Assembly: GCA_045128835.1 (NCBI GenBank)
Contig: JBGVRX010000025.1
Location: 1-52,179 of the forward strand
From: CALVUJ01 sp045128835
GTDB lineage: Bacteria; Bacillota_I; Bacilli_A; RFN20; DUOF01
Direction: 5' to 3'
DNA length: 52,179 nt
Part shown: piece by piece, positions 40,959-49,771 of the stretch
Numbering within the stretch: position 1 is the stretch's first letter
Layout: each line of letters starts with the position of its first letter
Translations under genes and position numbers: made by a program
Notes under the pieces: generated by a model
Told to the model about the DNA's origin: nothing
Seen by the model: the letters and a program-made list of their open reading frames with translations, nothing else
Databases searched by the model: none

Positions 40959-41841
40959 TAATAATGTTAGTAAGGTCTACAAAATAAAAAAGGGATTATT
41001 TAGAACATATGAAGTTAATGTTGTTAGTGGATTAAATTATTCTATAAAACAAGGTGAGATAATTGGTCTTTTAGGTGCAGAGGCTTCTGGCAAAAGCACT
41101 TTTATTAAACTTTTGAGTGGTAATGTTTTGCCAACAGCTGGAGAAGTTTTTGTAGATGGAGAAGTTGATTATAAAAAATTAAAGAATAATTGCGAAATTA
41201 TTAATGATTTCAGCAAATGTAATTTAAATGAAGGGGAAACTGTTTATAATAATTTCGTTCATTTTGGTGCTAAAAATAAGTTGGATGAATTAACTGTCGA
41301 GAAAAATATATCAATATATAGAGATATTTTTGAGTTAGATGATTCCATTAATAAAAATGTAAGTGAATTGAATAATTTAGAATTAGTTAAAGTTAATTTA
41401 ACATTAGCGATGTTAAAAGGTGTTTCTACTTTATTTTTTGATAGTTCTTTATCAGACCTTGCTCCTGTTGAAAAAAATGTTGTTCTTAAACTTCTTAAAA
41501 GACTTAACAAGGAAAATAAAACGACAATTGTTGTTGGAAGTAGCAAAGTTGATGATATTGAAAAAATTTGTAAGCGTGTTACTGTGATTAATAAAGGAAG
41601 TATTGTTAGAGATGGTGCTTTTGAAGAATTAAAAACAGATTTGTGTAGCAAAAAAGAAATCAAGATAACATTTAACAAAACTTATTCGTTACCTAAAGGT
41701 GATTTTGAAATTATTGAACACGATGATTATTTTTTGAAAATCAAGGTTGATTTTGCTAAGTGTGATTTTGCAAATTTGATTACTCAATTTGATGTTAATA
41801 CAATTGTGGATATTGGAATATCAAATACTGCGATATTTTGA
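40945..41841 (+). CDS. Degenerate ABC-type ATPase
   Basis: 298 residues with an ABC nucleotide-binding fold: Walker A GAEASGKST at 44-52 is intact. The other catalytic elements are altered: the Q-loop region reads INDFSKCN, the LSGGQ signature is replaced by VSELNNLELVK, Walker B ends FFDSS (the catalytic Glu replaced by Ser), and the H-loop His is Ser (VGSSKVDD). It may therefore bind but not hydrolyse ATP. No permease gene is next to it; the overlapping upstream gene encodes a single-pass surface protein. The C-terminal 60 residues are an extra domain of unknown role. Confidence 0.8.
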   Translation: MEIISNNVSKVYKIKKGLFRTYEVNVVSGLNYSIKQGEIIGLLGAEASGKSTFIKLLSGNVLPTAGEVFVDGEVDYKKLKNNCEIINDFSKCNLNEGETVYNNFVHFGAKNKLDELTVEKNISIYRDIFELDDSINKNVSELNNLELVKVNLTLAMLKGVSTLFFDSSLSDLAPVEKNVVLKLLKRLNKENKTTIVVGSSKVDDIEKICKRVTVINKGSIVRDGAFEELKTDLCSKKEIKITFNKTYSLPKGDFEIIEHDDYFLKIKVDFAKCDFANLITQFDVNTIVDIGISNTAIF

Positions 41842-41874
41842 TTTTGATATCAATTTAATAAATAATAGAGTATA

Positions 41875-41903
41875 TTGTTTTAATGTATGAAATAAGATAG
41901 AAT
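41875..41903 (+). promoter_or_regulatory. Promoter of the TGS/uridine-kinase gene
   Basis: TTGTTT (41875-41880), 17 bp, TAGAAT (41898-41903); the ATG is at 41929. Confidence 0.5.
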
Positions 41904-41928
41904 AAATGGGAAATGAGGTTAATTATAG

Positions 41929-43551
41929 ATGAGCATATTAGTAAATGACATAGAAAAAGAATATAAAGAGGGAATTTGTGCATTAGACTTAGTAGAGTCA
42001 AATGATAGACGTGTAATATCTTGTAAAATAAATAATAAGTTAAGAGATTTATCTTATAAAGTTAAAGATGGCGATAAAGTTGATCTTTTAGGTTTTGATG
42101 ATGAGGATAGTTCAAGAGTTTACGAAGCTGCTTTACGATATCTTGTGGCAATGGCTTGTAAAAGAGTTTTTAAAGATTTAAAAGTATCTTGTGACTATTA
42201 TGTATCTCGTTCAATTTGTTTTAAAAAATATGATGGAGAATTTAGCGAGGAAGAGTTTGATAAGATAAAATGTGAAGTTGAAAACATTATCAAAGCGGAT
42301 TATCCGTTTACAAGAGAAACTATTTCAATTGAGGAAGCAAAAGAATATTATAAGAGTAATGGTTTTGAAGATAAGGTTGCAATTTTTAAATATCGTCCAG
42401 AAGATACTGTACATGTTTATAAATGTGATAACTATACTAACTATACATATAGTTATATGGTTCCATCAACTGGATATTTAACAAAGCATAATCTTTTGTT
42501 ATATAAAGGAAAAATAGTTTTACAATATCCTAGAGCAGATAAAAATGGAGAAATACCTACATTTAATGAAGAAAACACATATGAAGAAATGTTAATGATT
42601 TCTGAAAAGTGGGGTAAAATGTTAGGGTCTTTAACTGTTGCTGATATAAATAAACATATTGAAACTAACCCTAAAGAATTTATTGAAAAGTGTGAAGAAA
42701 GACACGCTATGGTTATAAAGAAAATTGGTGATATGATTAGCGAAAGAGGATGTATAAAACTTATCGCTATTGCAGGTCCTTCTTCATCAGGAAAGACAAC
42801 ATTCTCAAATAAATTAAGAGCGGAATTAGAAGCTAGAAATATTTATCCTGTAAAAATATCTATGGATGATTATTATTTAGATAGAAGTTATTTAACTCCA
42901 GAAGAAGAAAAAACTATCGACTACGAAGATATTAATTTAATTGATATTGAATTGTTTAATAAGCATTTAAAAGAGTTAACTGAAGGTAAAGAAGTTACAC
43001 TTCCTAAATTCAATTTTGTTACTAAGAAAAGAGAAGTTGGTCATACTATTAAATTAGGAAATAATGAACCTATTATTATCGAAGGAATTCATGCTTTAAA
43101 TGAAATGTTAACAAAATCACTTCCGAGAGAAAATAAGTTTGAAGTATATATTGGACCACACATTCAAATTAATATTGATGATCACACTCCAATTAGTATG
43201 ACTCATTTAAGACTTATTAGAAGATTAGTTAGAGATTACTTGTTTAGAGGTTCTGATGTGTCTAGAACTTTAGGAATGTGGGATTCTGTTAGAAGGGGAG
43301 AGTTTAAATGGATTTATGATAACCAAGAGGGTGTTGATTTTGTTTACAACTCTGCATTAGATTATGAATTCTGTGTTATGAAAAAATACGTTATTCCTTT
43401 GCTTAAAAATGTAGATAAAGAATCTTCTTATTACAATTTATCTAAGACTCTTATTAAGTATTTAAAATATTTTGTTGATTTGAAAGATGATGATATTCCT
43501 GTTGATTCTTTACTTAGAGAATTTATTGGTGGAAGTTGTTATAAAGAATAA
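41929..43551 (+). CDS. TGS- and kinase-domain nucleoside kinase-like protein
   Basis: 540 residues in three parts. About 1-60 resembles a TGS domain. About 65-230 resembles the second editing-like domain of threonyl-tRNA synthetase, without its full set of HxxxH zinc residues (only scattered histidines). About 270-500 is a phosphoribulokinase/uridine-kinase domain with Walker A GPSSSGKTT (283-291), SMDDYY and LIRRLVRDYLFRG. This fusion is widespread in Firmicutes and annotated as a nucleoside kinase; its substrate is unproven and uridine is the usual guess. Length is normal. A hairpin after it also serves nth. Confidence 0.85.
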   Translation: MSILVNDIEKEYKEGICALDLVESNDRRVISCKINNKLRDLSYKVKDGDKVDLLGFDDEDSSRVYEAALRYLVAMACKRVFKDLKVSCDYYVSRSICFKKYDGEFSEEEFDKIKCEVENIIKADYPFTRETISIEEAKEYYKSNGFEDKVAIFKYRPEDTVHVYKCDNYTNYTYSYMVPSTGYLTKHNLLLYKGKIVLQYPRADKNGEIPTFNEENTYEEMLMISEKWGKMLGSLTVADINKHIETNPKEFIEKCEERHAMVIKKIGDMISERGCIKLIAIAGPSSSGKTTFSNKLRAELEARNIYPVKISMDDYYLDRSYLTPEEEKTIDYEDINLIDIELFNKHLKELTEGKEVTLPKFNFVTKKREVGHTIKLGNNEPIIIEGIHALNEMLTKSLPRENKFEVYIGPHIQINIDDHTPISMTHLRLIRRLVRDYLFRGSDVSRTLGMWDSVRRGEFKWIYDNQEGVDFVYNSALDYEFCVMKKYVIPLLKNVDKESSYYNLSKTLIKYLKYFVDLKDDDIPVDSLLREFIGGSCYKE

Positions 43552-43580
43552 AAAAACATGCTCGAAAGGGCATGTTTTCA
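43552..43580. terminator. Bidirectional terminator
   Basis: Stem AAAACATGC (43553-43561) / GCATGTTTT (43570-43578) between the convergent kinase and nth genes. Confidence 0.9.
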
Positions 43581-44195
43581 TTTTTTATATTTACATTCAT
43601 TAAAGAATAAACAATTGTTGCAATCAGGCTTTTGGGCTTTACATATATATCTTCCAAATAAAACCATTCTTAAATGGAGGGTGGCCCATTCATGTTCAGG
43701 AAAGATGCTAGTCAATTTTTTCTCTATTGCTTCAACTGAATCAAATTCATCGCATAGTTCTAGTCTTTTACTTACTCTAGAAACATGAGTGTCTACTGGA
43801 AAGGCAGGAATGTTAAAGTATGCAATTAGCATAACATTAGCGGTCTTTGTTCCAATTCCTGGGAGTTTTACTAATTCTTCTTTTTTATTAGGAACTTTAT
43901 CGTTATATGTATCGTGGAGGATAGAAGATAAAGCAATTATGTTTTTTGCTTTATTATTGCTTAACCCTAGAGGGCGTATTATTGCTTCTAATTCATTAAA
44001 AGAAGCGTCTTTTAAATCTTTTAAGGTTGGATATTTTTTAAATAATATTGGTGTTATGTTATTAACTTTTTTGTCTGTGCATTGTGCAGATAAAAGAATG
44101 GCAATTAGTAATTGCCAATCATTGTTATATATTAGTTCGCATTTAGGGTCTTGGAACATTAATTCCAAGTTTTTTAATATTGTTTTTGAATCCAT
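43578..44195 (-). CDS. nth: Endonuclease III
   Basis: A DNA glycosylase/AP lyase that removes oxidised pyrimidines. The 205-residue protein has the helix-hairpin-helix LPGIGTKTANVML with the catalytic Lys, the catalytic Asp in FPVDTHVSRVSKRL, and the [4Fe-4S] cluster Cys pattern C-x6-C-x2-C-x5-C at the C-terminus (CKAQKPDCNNC). The start shares one base with the dnaD stop. dnaD-nth is the Bacillus order. Confidence 0.97.
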   Translation of the reverse strand: MDSKTILKNLELMFQDPKCELIYNNDWQLLIAILLSAQCTDKKVNNITPILFKKYPTLKDLKDASFNELEAIIRPLGLSNNKAKNIIALSSILHDTYNDKVPNKKEELVKLPGIGTKTANVMLIAYFNIPAFPVDTHVSRVSKRLELCDEFDSVEAIEKKLTSIFPEHEWATLHLRMVLFGRYICKAQKPDCNNCLFFNECKYKK

Positions 44196-44830
44196 TATTC
44201 TTCCATCCAGTTAATTTTTGCTATTTCCATTGTTTCTTCTAAATTTTTTCTCCATTTTTCAGATAGAGGAGAAACGCCATTTTTCGATATTTCCTCTCTT
44301 CTTTTCCACTCTAAAAGAACTTTATCAATATATCTAATAGTTTTTACTTTAGCAAGAGTAGCAACATTTAAAGCTTCTTTTATTGTAGCAATACTATTTC
44401 CTTGCTCAAACCAATCGTTGATAGTATTAACTTCAAATTGTGAAAGTGCTCTTCCTAGTTCTGTTTCGAATAAAACAAAGATATCGTTACGATCTTTTGA
44501 AGAAGGAACATCTGTTTCTTTTTTTAATTCTTCATAGAATATTTCTATTAATCTTTTCTTAAGGGGCTCAATTGAAACTTGGATTTTTTTGTTTGTGCCA
44601 TCAATAGTCAAAATGTCTTTTTTTATAAGATTAGTAAAACAACTGTCAATTTCTTGGAAATCTAAAGTCATTTTTAGAGCGACAATATCAGGTGTTATAA
44701 AATCAACGCCCTTTTGTATTAAAGAGTTAGTAACAAGAATTATACTTAGTTCATTTTCGTTTAAACCTAATTTTTTGTAGTTATCTACTAGAATCATTCT
44801 CCAGTCGATTGCATCTATAATTTTGTCCAT
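44195..44830 (-). CDS. dnaD: DnaD-family replication initiation protein
   Basis: 211 residues. The N-terminal winged helix (about 15-95) drives oligomerisation in this family and the C-terminal DnaB_2 domain (about 125-190) binds DNA; the YxxxIxxxW signature appears as IRYIDKVLLEWKRR. DnaD helps load the replicative helicase in Firmicutes. The start at 44830 follows GGTGAT (minus strand 44840-44835) by four bases; an in-frame GTG overlaps that site. Confidence 0.9.
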   Translation of the reverse strand: MDKIIDAIDWRMILVDNYKKLGLNENELSIILVTNSLIQKGVDFITPDIVALKMTLDFQEIDSCFTNLIKKDILTIDGTNKKIQVSIEPLKKRLIEIFYEELKKETDVPSSKDRNDIFVLFETELGRALSQFEVNTINDWFEQGNSIATIKEALNVATLAKVKTIRYIDKVLLEWKRREEISKNGVSPLSEKWRKNLEETMEIAKINWMEE

Positions 44831-44848
44831 ACTAATCACCTTGATTTC

Positions 44849-44877
44849 ATTATACTGAAATAAAAATGTTATTTCAA
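44849..44877 (-). promoter_or_regulatory. Promoter of dnaD-nth
   Basis: Minus strand TTGAAA (44877-44872), 17 bp, TATAAT (44854-44849), eight bases before GGTGAT. Confidence 0.75.
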
Positions 44878-44967
44878 TTTATTTTTTTGCGTTAAATAAA
44901 TATATTTAAAGTCAACTAATTTGGAAAGAAAAAGTTTAAACATGTTTTTATTTATTAATGGGGGATA

Positions 44968-44988
44968 TGCTATAATTTTTGTGGTGAT
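44968..44988 (+). promoter_or_regulatory. Extended -10 and GGTGAT of the pseudokinase gene
   Basis: TGCTATAAT (44968-44976); GGTGAT (44983-44988) follows after six bases. No good -35 box is seen. Confidence 0.5.
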
Positions 44989-44993
44989 TAGTT

Positions 44994-45851
44994 GTGTTTT
45001 TGTCTAGGGTAATTAGAAATATAAGAGAAGAGTTAAAACATATTGAATTCTCATACAATGGAGAAATTAATGTGTTTAAAATGAATGATAATATAGTTTG
45101 TGCTAGTTTTGTTACAGAGGAAAAGAGTTATTTTATAGAGTATAACGAAAATGGTCTTTTAGAAAGCAAATATAAAAATAAGATTATTTTGGAAAATAAT
45201 GGAATAAATACAGGTATTGTTAAAGGTTCTAACAATATTATAATTTATGAGGATTACATTTATGGTGATGATTATAGAACGGCGGAAGAAAAAGACTTTC
45301 AAGATGAAAATTTTGTTAGATTATTAGCAAAATGGTGTAAAAAATTTTATTCGATAGAGGGACTAGAGGGAATAAGTTATTTTGATTGTTTTTCTATTAA
45401 AAACCTTGTAGAAATAAAAGAAAAATATTTTCTTGTTAATAATAAATTTGTTAATTATGTTGAGAAAAATTTTGATAATATTTGTTTAAAATTTAATAGA
45501 ATTAAATCAGGCTTTGTTATTTCTAATATATCTATGAAAAATATTGTCGTTTCTAAGAAAAATTCCGAATTATTAATTGTTGATTTTAAAGATGTTTTCA
45601 AAGGAAGTAGAACAGTTGATGTAGTGGCTATTTTTAAATTTTTAAGTGAAGAAATGCAAAAAGTTTTTTATGAAGAGTATGGAATAATTAGTGAAGAGGA
45701 ATTTGTTGTTAATGAAGTGGTGATGTGTTTGGTTAATTTATTTATGCTTATTGATGTACCCAATAAAGAGTTTGAAATTGGAAATTTATTGAATTGTATT
45801 TCAAGCGAAAAGATGTATGAGAAAGCTAAGGTCTTGGTTAACTGGTATTAG
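44994..45851 (+). CDS. APH-fold kinase-like protein, probably catalytically altered
   Basis: 285 residues, GTG start five bases after GGTGAT. The overall layout is that of the aminoglycoside phosphotransferase/choline kinase fold, which also includes the spore coat protein CotS. Where active members have HGDLHPGNILV, this protein reads ISNISMKNIVV, losing the His and catalytic Asp but keeping the Asn; the metal-binding Asp of the next motif is kept (IVDFKDVFKG). The N-terminal lobe lacks an obvious Gly-rich loop. A pseudokinase or a much diverged kinase is likely; a CotS-like role is only a suggestion. Confidence 0.6.
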   Translation: MFLSRVIRNIREELKHIEFSYNGEINVFKMNDNIVCASFVTEEKSYFIEYNENGLLESKYKNKIILENNGINTGIVKGSNNIIIYEDYIYGDDYRTAEEKDFQDENFVRLLAKWCKKFYSIEGLEGISYFDCFSIKNLVEIKEKYFLVNNKFVNYVEKNFDNICLKFNRIKSGFVISNISMKNIVVSKKNSELLIVDFKDVFKGSRTVDVVAIFKFLSEEMQKVFYEEYGIISEEEFVVNEVVMCLVNLFMLIDVPNKEFEIGNLLNCISSEKMYEKAKVLVNWY

Positions 45852-45967
45852 CAAAATCCACAAAAATCTTTAATATAATTAAAAAAAAGCAAAAACAAGT
45901 GTAATATTATACAAGAAAAGTTAATTTTATGTTAAATTAAATGTGTCTAGTATTAGGGGTGAAAATA

Positions 45968-48900
45968 GTGAAGAAAGAAAGGTTTTTAAAATATTTAATT
46001 TTAATATTCACAATGGTTGTATCTTTTTTCATTTTCACTAATGGAGAAGTTAATGCGATAGATTATAAAGTGAATGATGATAAGATTACCTTGCAACTGG
46101 ATCCAGTAGATGCTACAGATTTATCAAAAGGATACGTTATTGCAGGTGCTACGACAACATGTGATGTGGCTAATTCTAATTGTGTTGAAAATTGGGTTAT
46201 GCCAGCAAGTTATGAAGGAAATCCAATTGTTGCTATTAAAGATAGCGGCAATAATTTAACAGGTGTACTTTCAAACATTTCTAAAGTGGTTTCTGGTAAG
46301 GTTACAGTAGGAGAAAATATTCAAACAATTGGTAAATGTGCTTTTTGCGATTTTGATTTTGTTGAAGAGTATGTTGTTTTAGAAAAAGTTTCAACAATTG
46401 GTGAGTATGCATTCGCTTATAATGACGCATTAAAAATAGTTAATATTAAAGCTTATAATGGCGGAATAAGATCAGAACTTGCAAATGTTAATGCATTTAG
46501 TTCTACTCCTAAGTTATCTAAAATTGTGTTTAAAAACTCAACAATTGCGAATTTATATAAAAATAATGTAGCAGGTTGGAAAGAAGTTGGTGTTACATTT
46601 ACATACAAGGTAGCATACAGATTCTTTGATAACGAAGGAAATTTAATTGGTAGTGTTGATGGTTATGTTGGTGAAAAACTAGGAAGTGTACCAGCAGGCA
46701 TTGCTATTACAGGTTTAGATTTTAAATGGATTTCAGATGCTTATTCAAATGAAATAACAGCAGATAGTGAAGTTATCGAAAGCGTTAATGACGCAACATT
46801 AGGTCCAATTCATGATGTTAAAGCAAGTTGGTCATTAAAATCTGCAAATGTTTATATAGAGACTGAATATGATGGTAATAATGTAGAACATAAAGATGAG
46901 TATAAGAACATAGAAGTAACTTATATTGGAAGAAATTCGGCTTTAGATATAACTGCGGTTGTAGAGCATGAATTAACTGGTAATGCAGACTTCACAATTG
47001 AGTATTCATGGACTAGAGTTATAGATGGTATAAGTGGAGGAGTAACAAATCCAACTTTACCTTCAATTAATGTCTTTAGAGTTGCAGATAGCGGAGTTTA
47101 TACTTGTGAAATAACTCTTAATTATTCAGGTTATACTAGTGTGATTCAATCAGTAGAAATAAATGTTACAGTAAAAGCTAAGGATTTAGTTGTAAATATT
47201 AAAGACATTGAACATGAGTATGGTGATTTCTTAGAGCCAGAAGATGATGATTCTGGTAAATATTATGCGTTAGATGCAACTACTCCTTTAGAGGATGGGG
47301 AACGTATTGAATTATTTGCGTTTGATGGATATTATGTGAGTTCAATTATTGGTGTTTATCAAAATGTAATAAGTGGAGAAATAGTTAGAATCGGTTATGA
47401 AGATGATTCAGTAAACAATTATGTAGGTAACTATAATATAGAATATGTTTTAGGAGATTTGACAATTGTTCCAAGAGTTATTGAAATTGAACTTAATAAT
47501 AATATTGAATTAAGTTATGGCGATAACGAAGAATTAACACAAAATTACGCAGCTACAATTTATGGTGAACAAAAACAACTTGTTATAGAGTATTTAAGAG
47601 AAGATGCTACTAATAAGAATGTAGGAACATATGATGTTGTTAGTGCTAGAATTGTTGAAAATAATATTGTGGATGTTAATTATTTTGTAGAGATTCCTGC
47701 GGTTAACATAGGTAAAATTGTTATAAATCCAAAGATTGTAGATGTAGAATGGGATATTGAAGAAAATTTAATTTACAGTGGAATTGAAAAAAGAGCAAAT
47801 GCAGCATATAGAAGTATCACTAATGAAGAGATTACTTTGGCTGTAACTATCAAAAAGAATGATGCAGTTAGTTTATTTGTTAATGCTGGTGTTTATGAAA
47901 TAACAGCAAGTATGGTTGCTGTAGATAACAACTATCAATTAGCAAATTATTCTAAAACTGTAGAAATTGAGAAAGCTGATAGTGTATTTAAAGGAAATCA
48001 AAGACAAGTTACAACATACAATGGTATGCCTCAAAAAGTAACAGTTACATTAAATCATAATGAAGGCGTTGTTGTTTATGGAGATTATAGTGATTGTAAA
48101 AATGCACATTTAAGTAGTTCTTCTACTTGTACAATTAGTGTTTCTGCAGAAGCTACAGAAAACTACAAAGCAATAAGTGGAAACTTCTATTTACATATTA
48201 ATCCATATGAATTAGAAGTGGAACCAGAATTATTTGAAGTTCCTTACGGTACAATGATAGGTCAATATACTTTAAAGAGCACTTATGAAGGTGTTAATGG
48301 AGAAGAAGTTATTGTTTATTTTGCTAAAGAAGGAAGTTCAACAGATTTAAATGTTGGATATTATAATATTGTTAGTACATACTTATCAAATAATACTAAC
48401 TATAAGGCAATAATGATTCCTAATACAGGATTAAACAAAATTAGAGTTACACCTGCTCCAGTAGAAGTTAGATTTTATTTCTACGAGGGATTAGTTTATG
48501 ATGGAAACATTAAAAACATAGGTATTCGTTATTTTGGAACAGAAGAAGATATTGGATTAACTGTTGATTATGGAGATAAGGAAGTAATTAAAAATGCAGG
48601 AGATTATAGAATTAATTTAACTCTTACAAATCCAAATTTCTATATCGATGGGAATGATTATTTAGAGTTCAGCATCGCTAAAGCTGATTATGATATTTCT
48701 GGATTGAAATTAAATAGTGTAAAAACAACATTTAATTTTAAAAGTCATTTTATCAATCTAGAAGGAGAATTACCTAAAGGTGTAATTGCTACATATACGA
48801 TTGATGGAAGACAAGGTAATGGTACATATTTACCATTTAAGCACACAGTAAAAGTTTCTTTTGAAGGAGATTATGAAAACTACAACTATATTGCTCCGCT

Positions 48901-49693
48901 TACAGCAACTTTAAACATTGATATGTCTTGGGTTTGGTGGACTCTATTATTAATAGTTGTGATTGCTGTTGGTATTCCAACAGGATATATACTATTAGTA
49001 AAATATGAAGTTATTAAATTTAGAAAGAAAATTAAAACTCGTGTTGTTAGAAAACTTTTGAAGAGAAGCAAAGAACTTGATGCTATGTATGCTGAGTTCA
49101 AAGCTAAGAGAGAAAATGCTGGTGTTAAAGAAAACGATGTAGAAGAAGGAATTCTTGCAGAAGATATTGATGCGAACTTTATTAAAGAACGTGTTAATAC
49201 AACTCCTGAAGAATTGATTGCAATGTCATTTGTAGATGAATTGTTTAAATCTAGTTATGGAACTAAGCAATTCTATAGTGAGGTTAAAAATGAACTTTTA
49301 TCTTATGAAGGCGTTGTTAGCAAGATAAAGAGAGATTTTGAAACATTCTATTTGAATAACATGCCAATAGCTAAACTTGATGTAGTAGATGGAGTTTTAT
49401 ATGCATATTTTGCATTAGATCCTGCTCAATATAAAAAGGAAGAATACCATCATACTACAGCAAAGGAAAAAGAATTTACTTCAGTACCTTTAAAACTTAA
49501 AGTTGATTCTATTAATTCATTAAGACATGCCAAGATGTTTGTTAGAATTATTAGAAAGAAGGAAGGAATTAAATTCGTTAGTAACTTTGTTAGAACGGAT
49601 TATGTTAGTGTTTATACAGCTAAAGAAAGTTCATTCAAGTTGTTTAAAAAAGCATTTGTTAAAAAAGGAACAAAAGAATATTACAATGACTAA
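45968..49693 (+). CDS. Large surface protein with LRR/MBG domains and a cytoplasmic tail
   Basis: 1241 residues, GTG start after GGGGTGA. A signal peptide (YLILIFTMVVSFFIF) precedes a BspA-like leucine-rich segment (about 75-195, with the IGEYAFAYN pattern), an Ig-like region and at least three MBG-like repeats marked by Tyr-Gly-Asp/Thr starts and NVGTYDVVS or NVGYYNIVS strands. A membrane helix lies at 987-1012 (WWTLLLIVVIAVGIPTGYI), and about 229 residues remain inside the cell, unlike most LPxTG-anchored surface proteins. The tail has KLDVVDGVLYAYFALDP and VPLKLKVDS, a domain type seen in other Firmicutes membrane proteins. It may bind host or mucus ligands. Confidence 0.85.
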   Translation: MKKERFLKYLILIFTMVVSFFIFTNGEVNAIDYKVNDDKITLQLDPVDATDLSKGYVIAGATTTCDVANSNCVENWVMPASYEGNPIVAIKDSGNNLTGVLSNISKVVSGKVTVGENIQTIGKCAFCDFDFVEEYVVLEKVSTIGEYAFAYNDALKIVNIKAYNGGIRSELANVNAFSSTPKLSKIVFKNSTIANLYKNNVAGWKEVGVTFTYKVAYRFFDNEGNLIGSVDGYVGEKLGSVPAGIAITGLDFKWISDAYSNEITADSEVIESVNDATLGPIHDVKASWSLKSANVYIETEYDGNNVEHKDEYKNIEVTYIGRNSALDITAVVEHELTGNADFTIEYSWTRVIDGISGGVTNPTLPSINVFRVADSGVYTCEITLNYSGYTSVIQSVEINVTVKAKDLVVNIKDIEHEYGDFLEPEDDDSGKYYALDATTPLEDGERIELFAFDGYYVSSIIGVYQNVISGEIVRIGYEDDSVNNYVGNYNIEYVLGDLTIVPRVIEIELNNNIELSYGDNEELTQNYAATIYGEQKQLVIEYLREDATNKNVGTYDVVSARIVENNIVDVNYFVEIPAVNIGKIVINPKIVDVEWDIEENLIYSGIEKRANAAYRSITNEEITLAVTIKKNDAVSLFVNAGVYEITASMVAVDNNYQLANYSKTVEIEKADSVFKGNQRQVTTYNGMPQKVTVTLNHNEGVVVYGDYSDCKNAHLSSSSTCTISVSAEATENYKAISGNFYLHINPYELEVEPELFEVPYGTMIGQYTLKSTYEGVNGEEVIVYFAKEGSSTDLNVGYYNIVSTYLSNNTNYKAIMIPNTGLNKIRVTPAPVEVRFYFYEGLVYDGNIKNIGIRYFGTEEDIGLTVDYGDKEVIKNAGDYRINLTLTNPNFYIDGNDYLEFSIAKADYDISGLKLNSVKTTFNFKSHFINLEGELPKGVIATYTIDGRQGNGTYLPFKHTVKVSFEGDYENYNYIAPLTATLNIDMSWVWWTLLLIVVIAVGIPTGYILLVKYEVIKFRKKIKTRVVRKLLKRSKELDAMYAEFKAKRENAGVKENDVEEGILAEDIDANFIKERVNTTPEELIAMSFVDELFKSSYGTKQFYSEVKNELLSYEGVVSKIKRDFETFYLNNMPIAKLDVVDGVLYAYFALDPAQYKKEEYHHTTAKEKEFTSVPLKLKVDSINSLRHAKMFVRIIRKKEGIKFVSNFVRTDYVSVYTAKESSFKLFKKAFVKKGTKEYYND

Positions 49694-49722
49694 AGACTTG
49701 TTTAAAAAGCAAGTCTTTTTTC
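49693..49722 (+). terminator. Terminator after the surface protein gene
   Basis: Stem AAGACTTG (49693-49700) / CAAGTCTT (49710-49717), T tract following. Confidence 0.85.
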
Positions 49723-49771
49723 TTTTAAAAAAACACTTTAAATTTTATAATGAATTTATGGAGGTTTTTGT

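Noticed and set aside
43558..44214. Plus-strand frames opposite nth
   Set aside because: nth on the minus strand has all catalytic and cluster motifs; the plus frames lack ribosome sites and family features.
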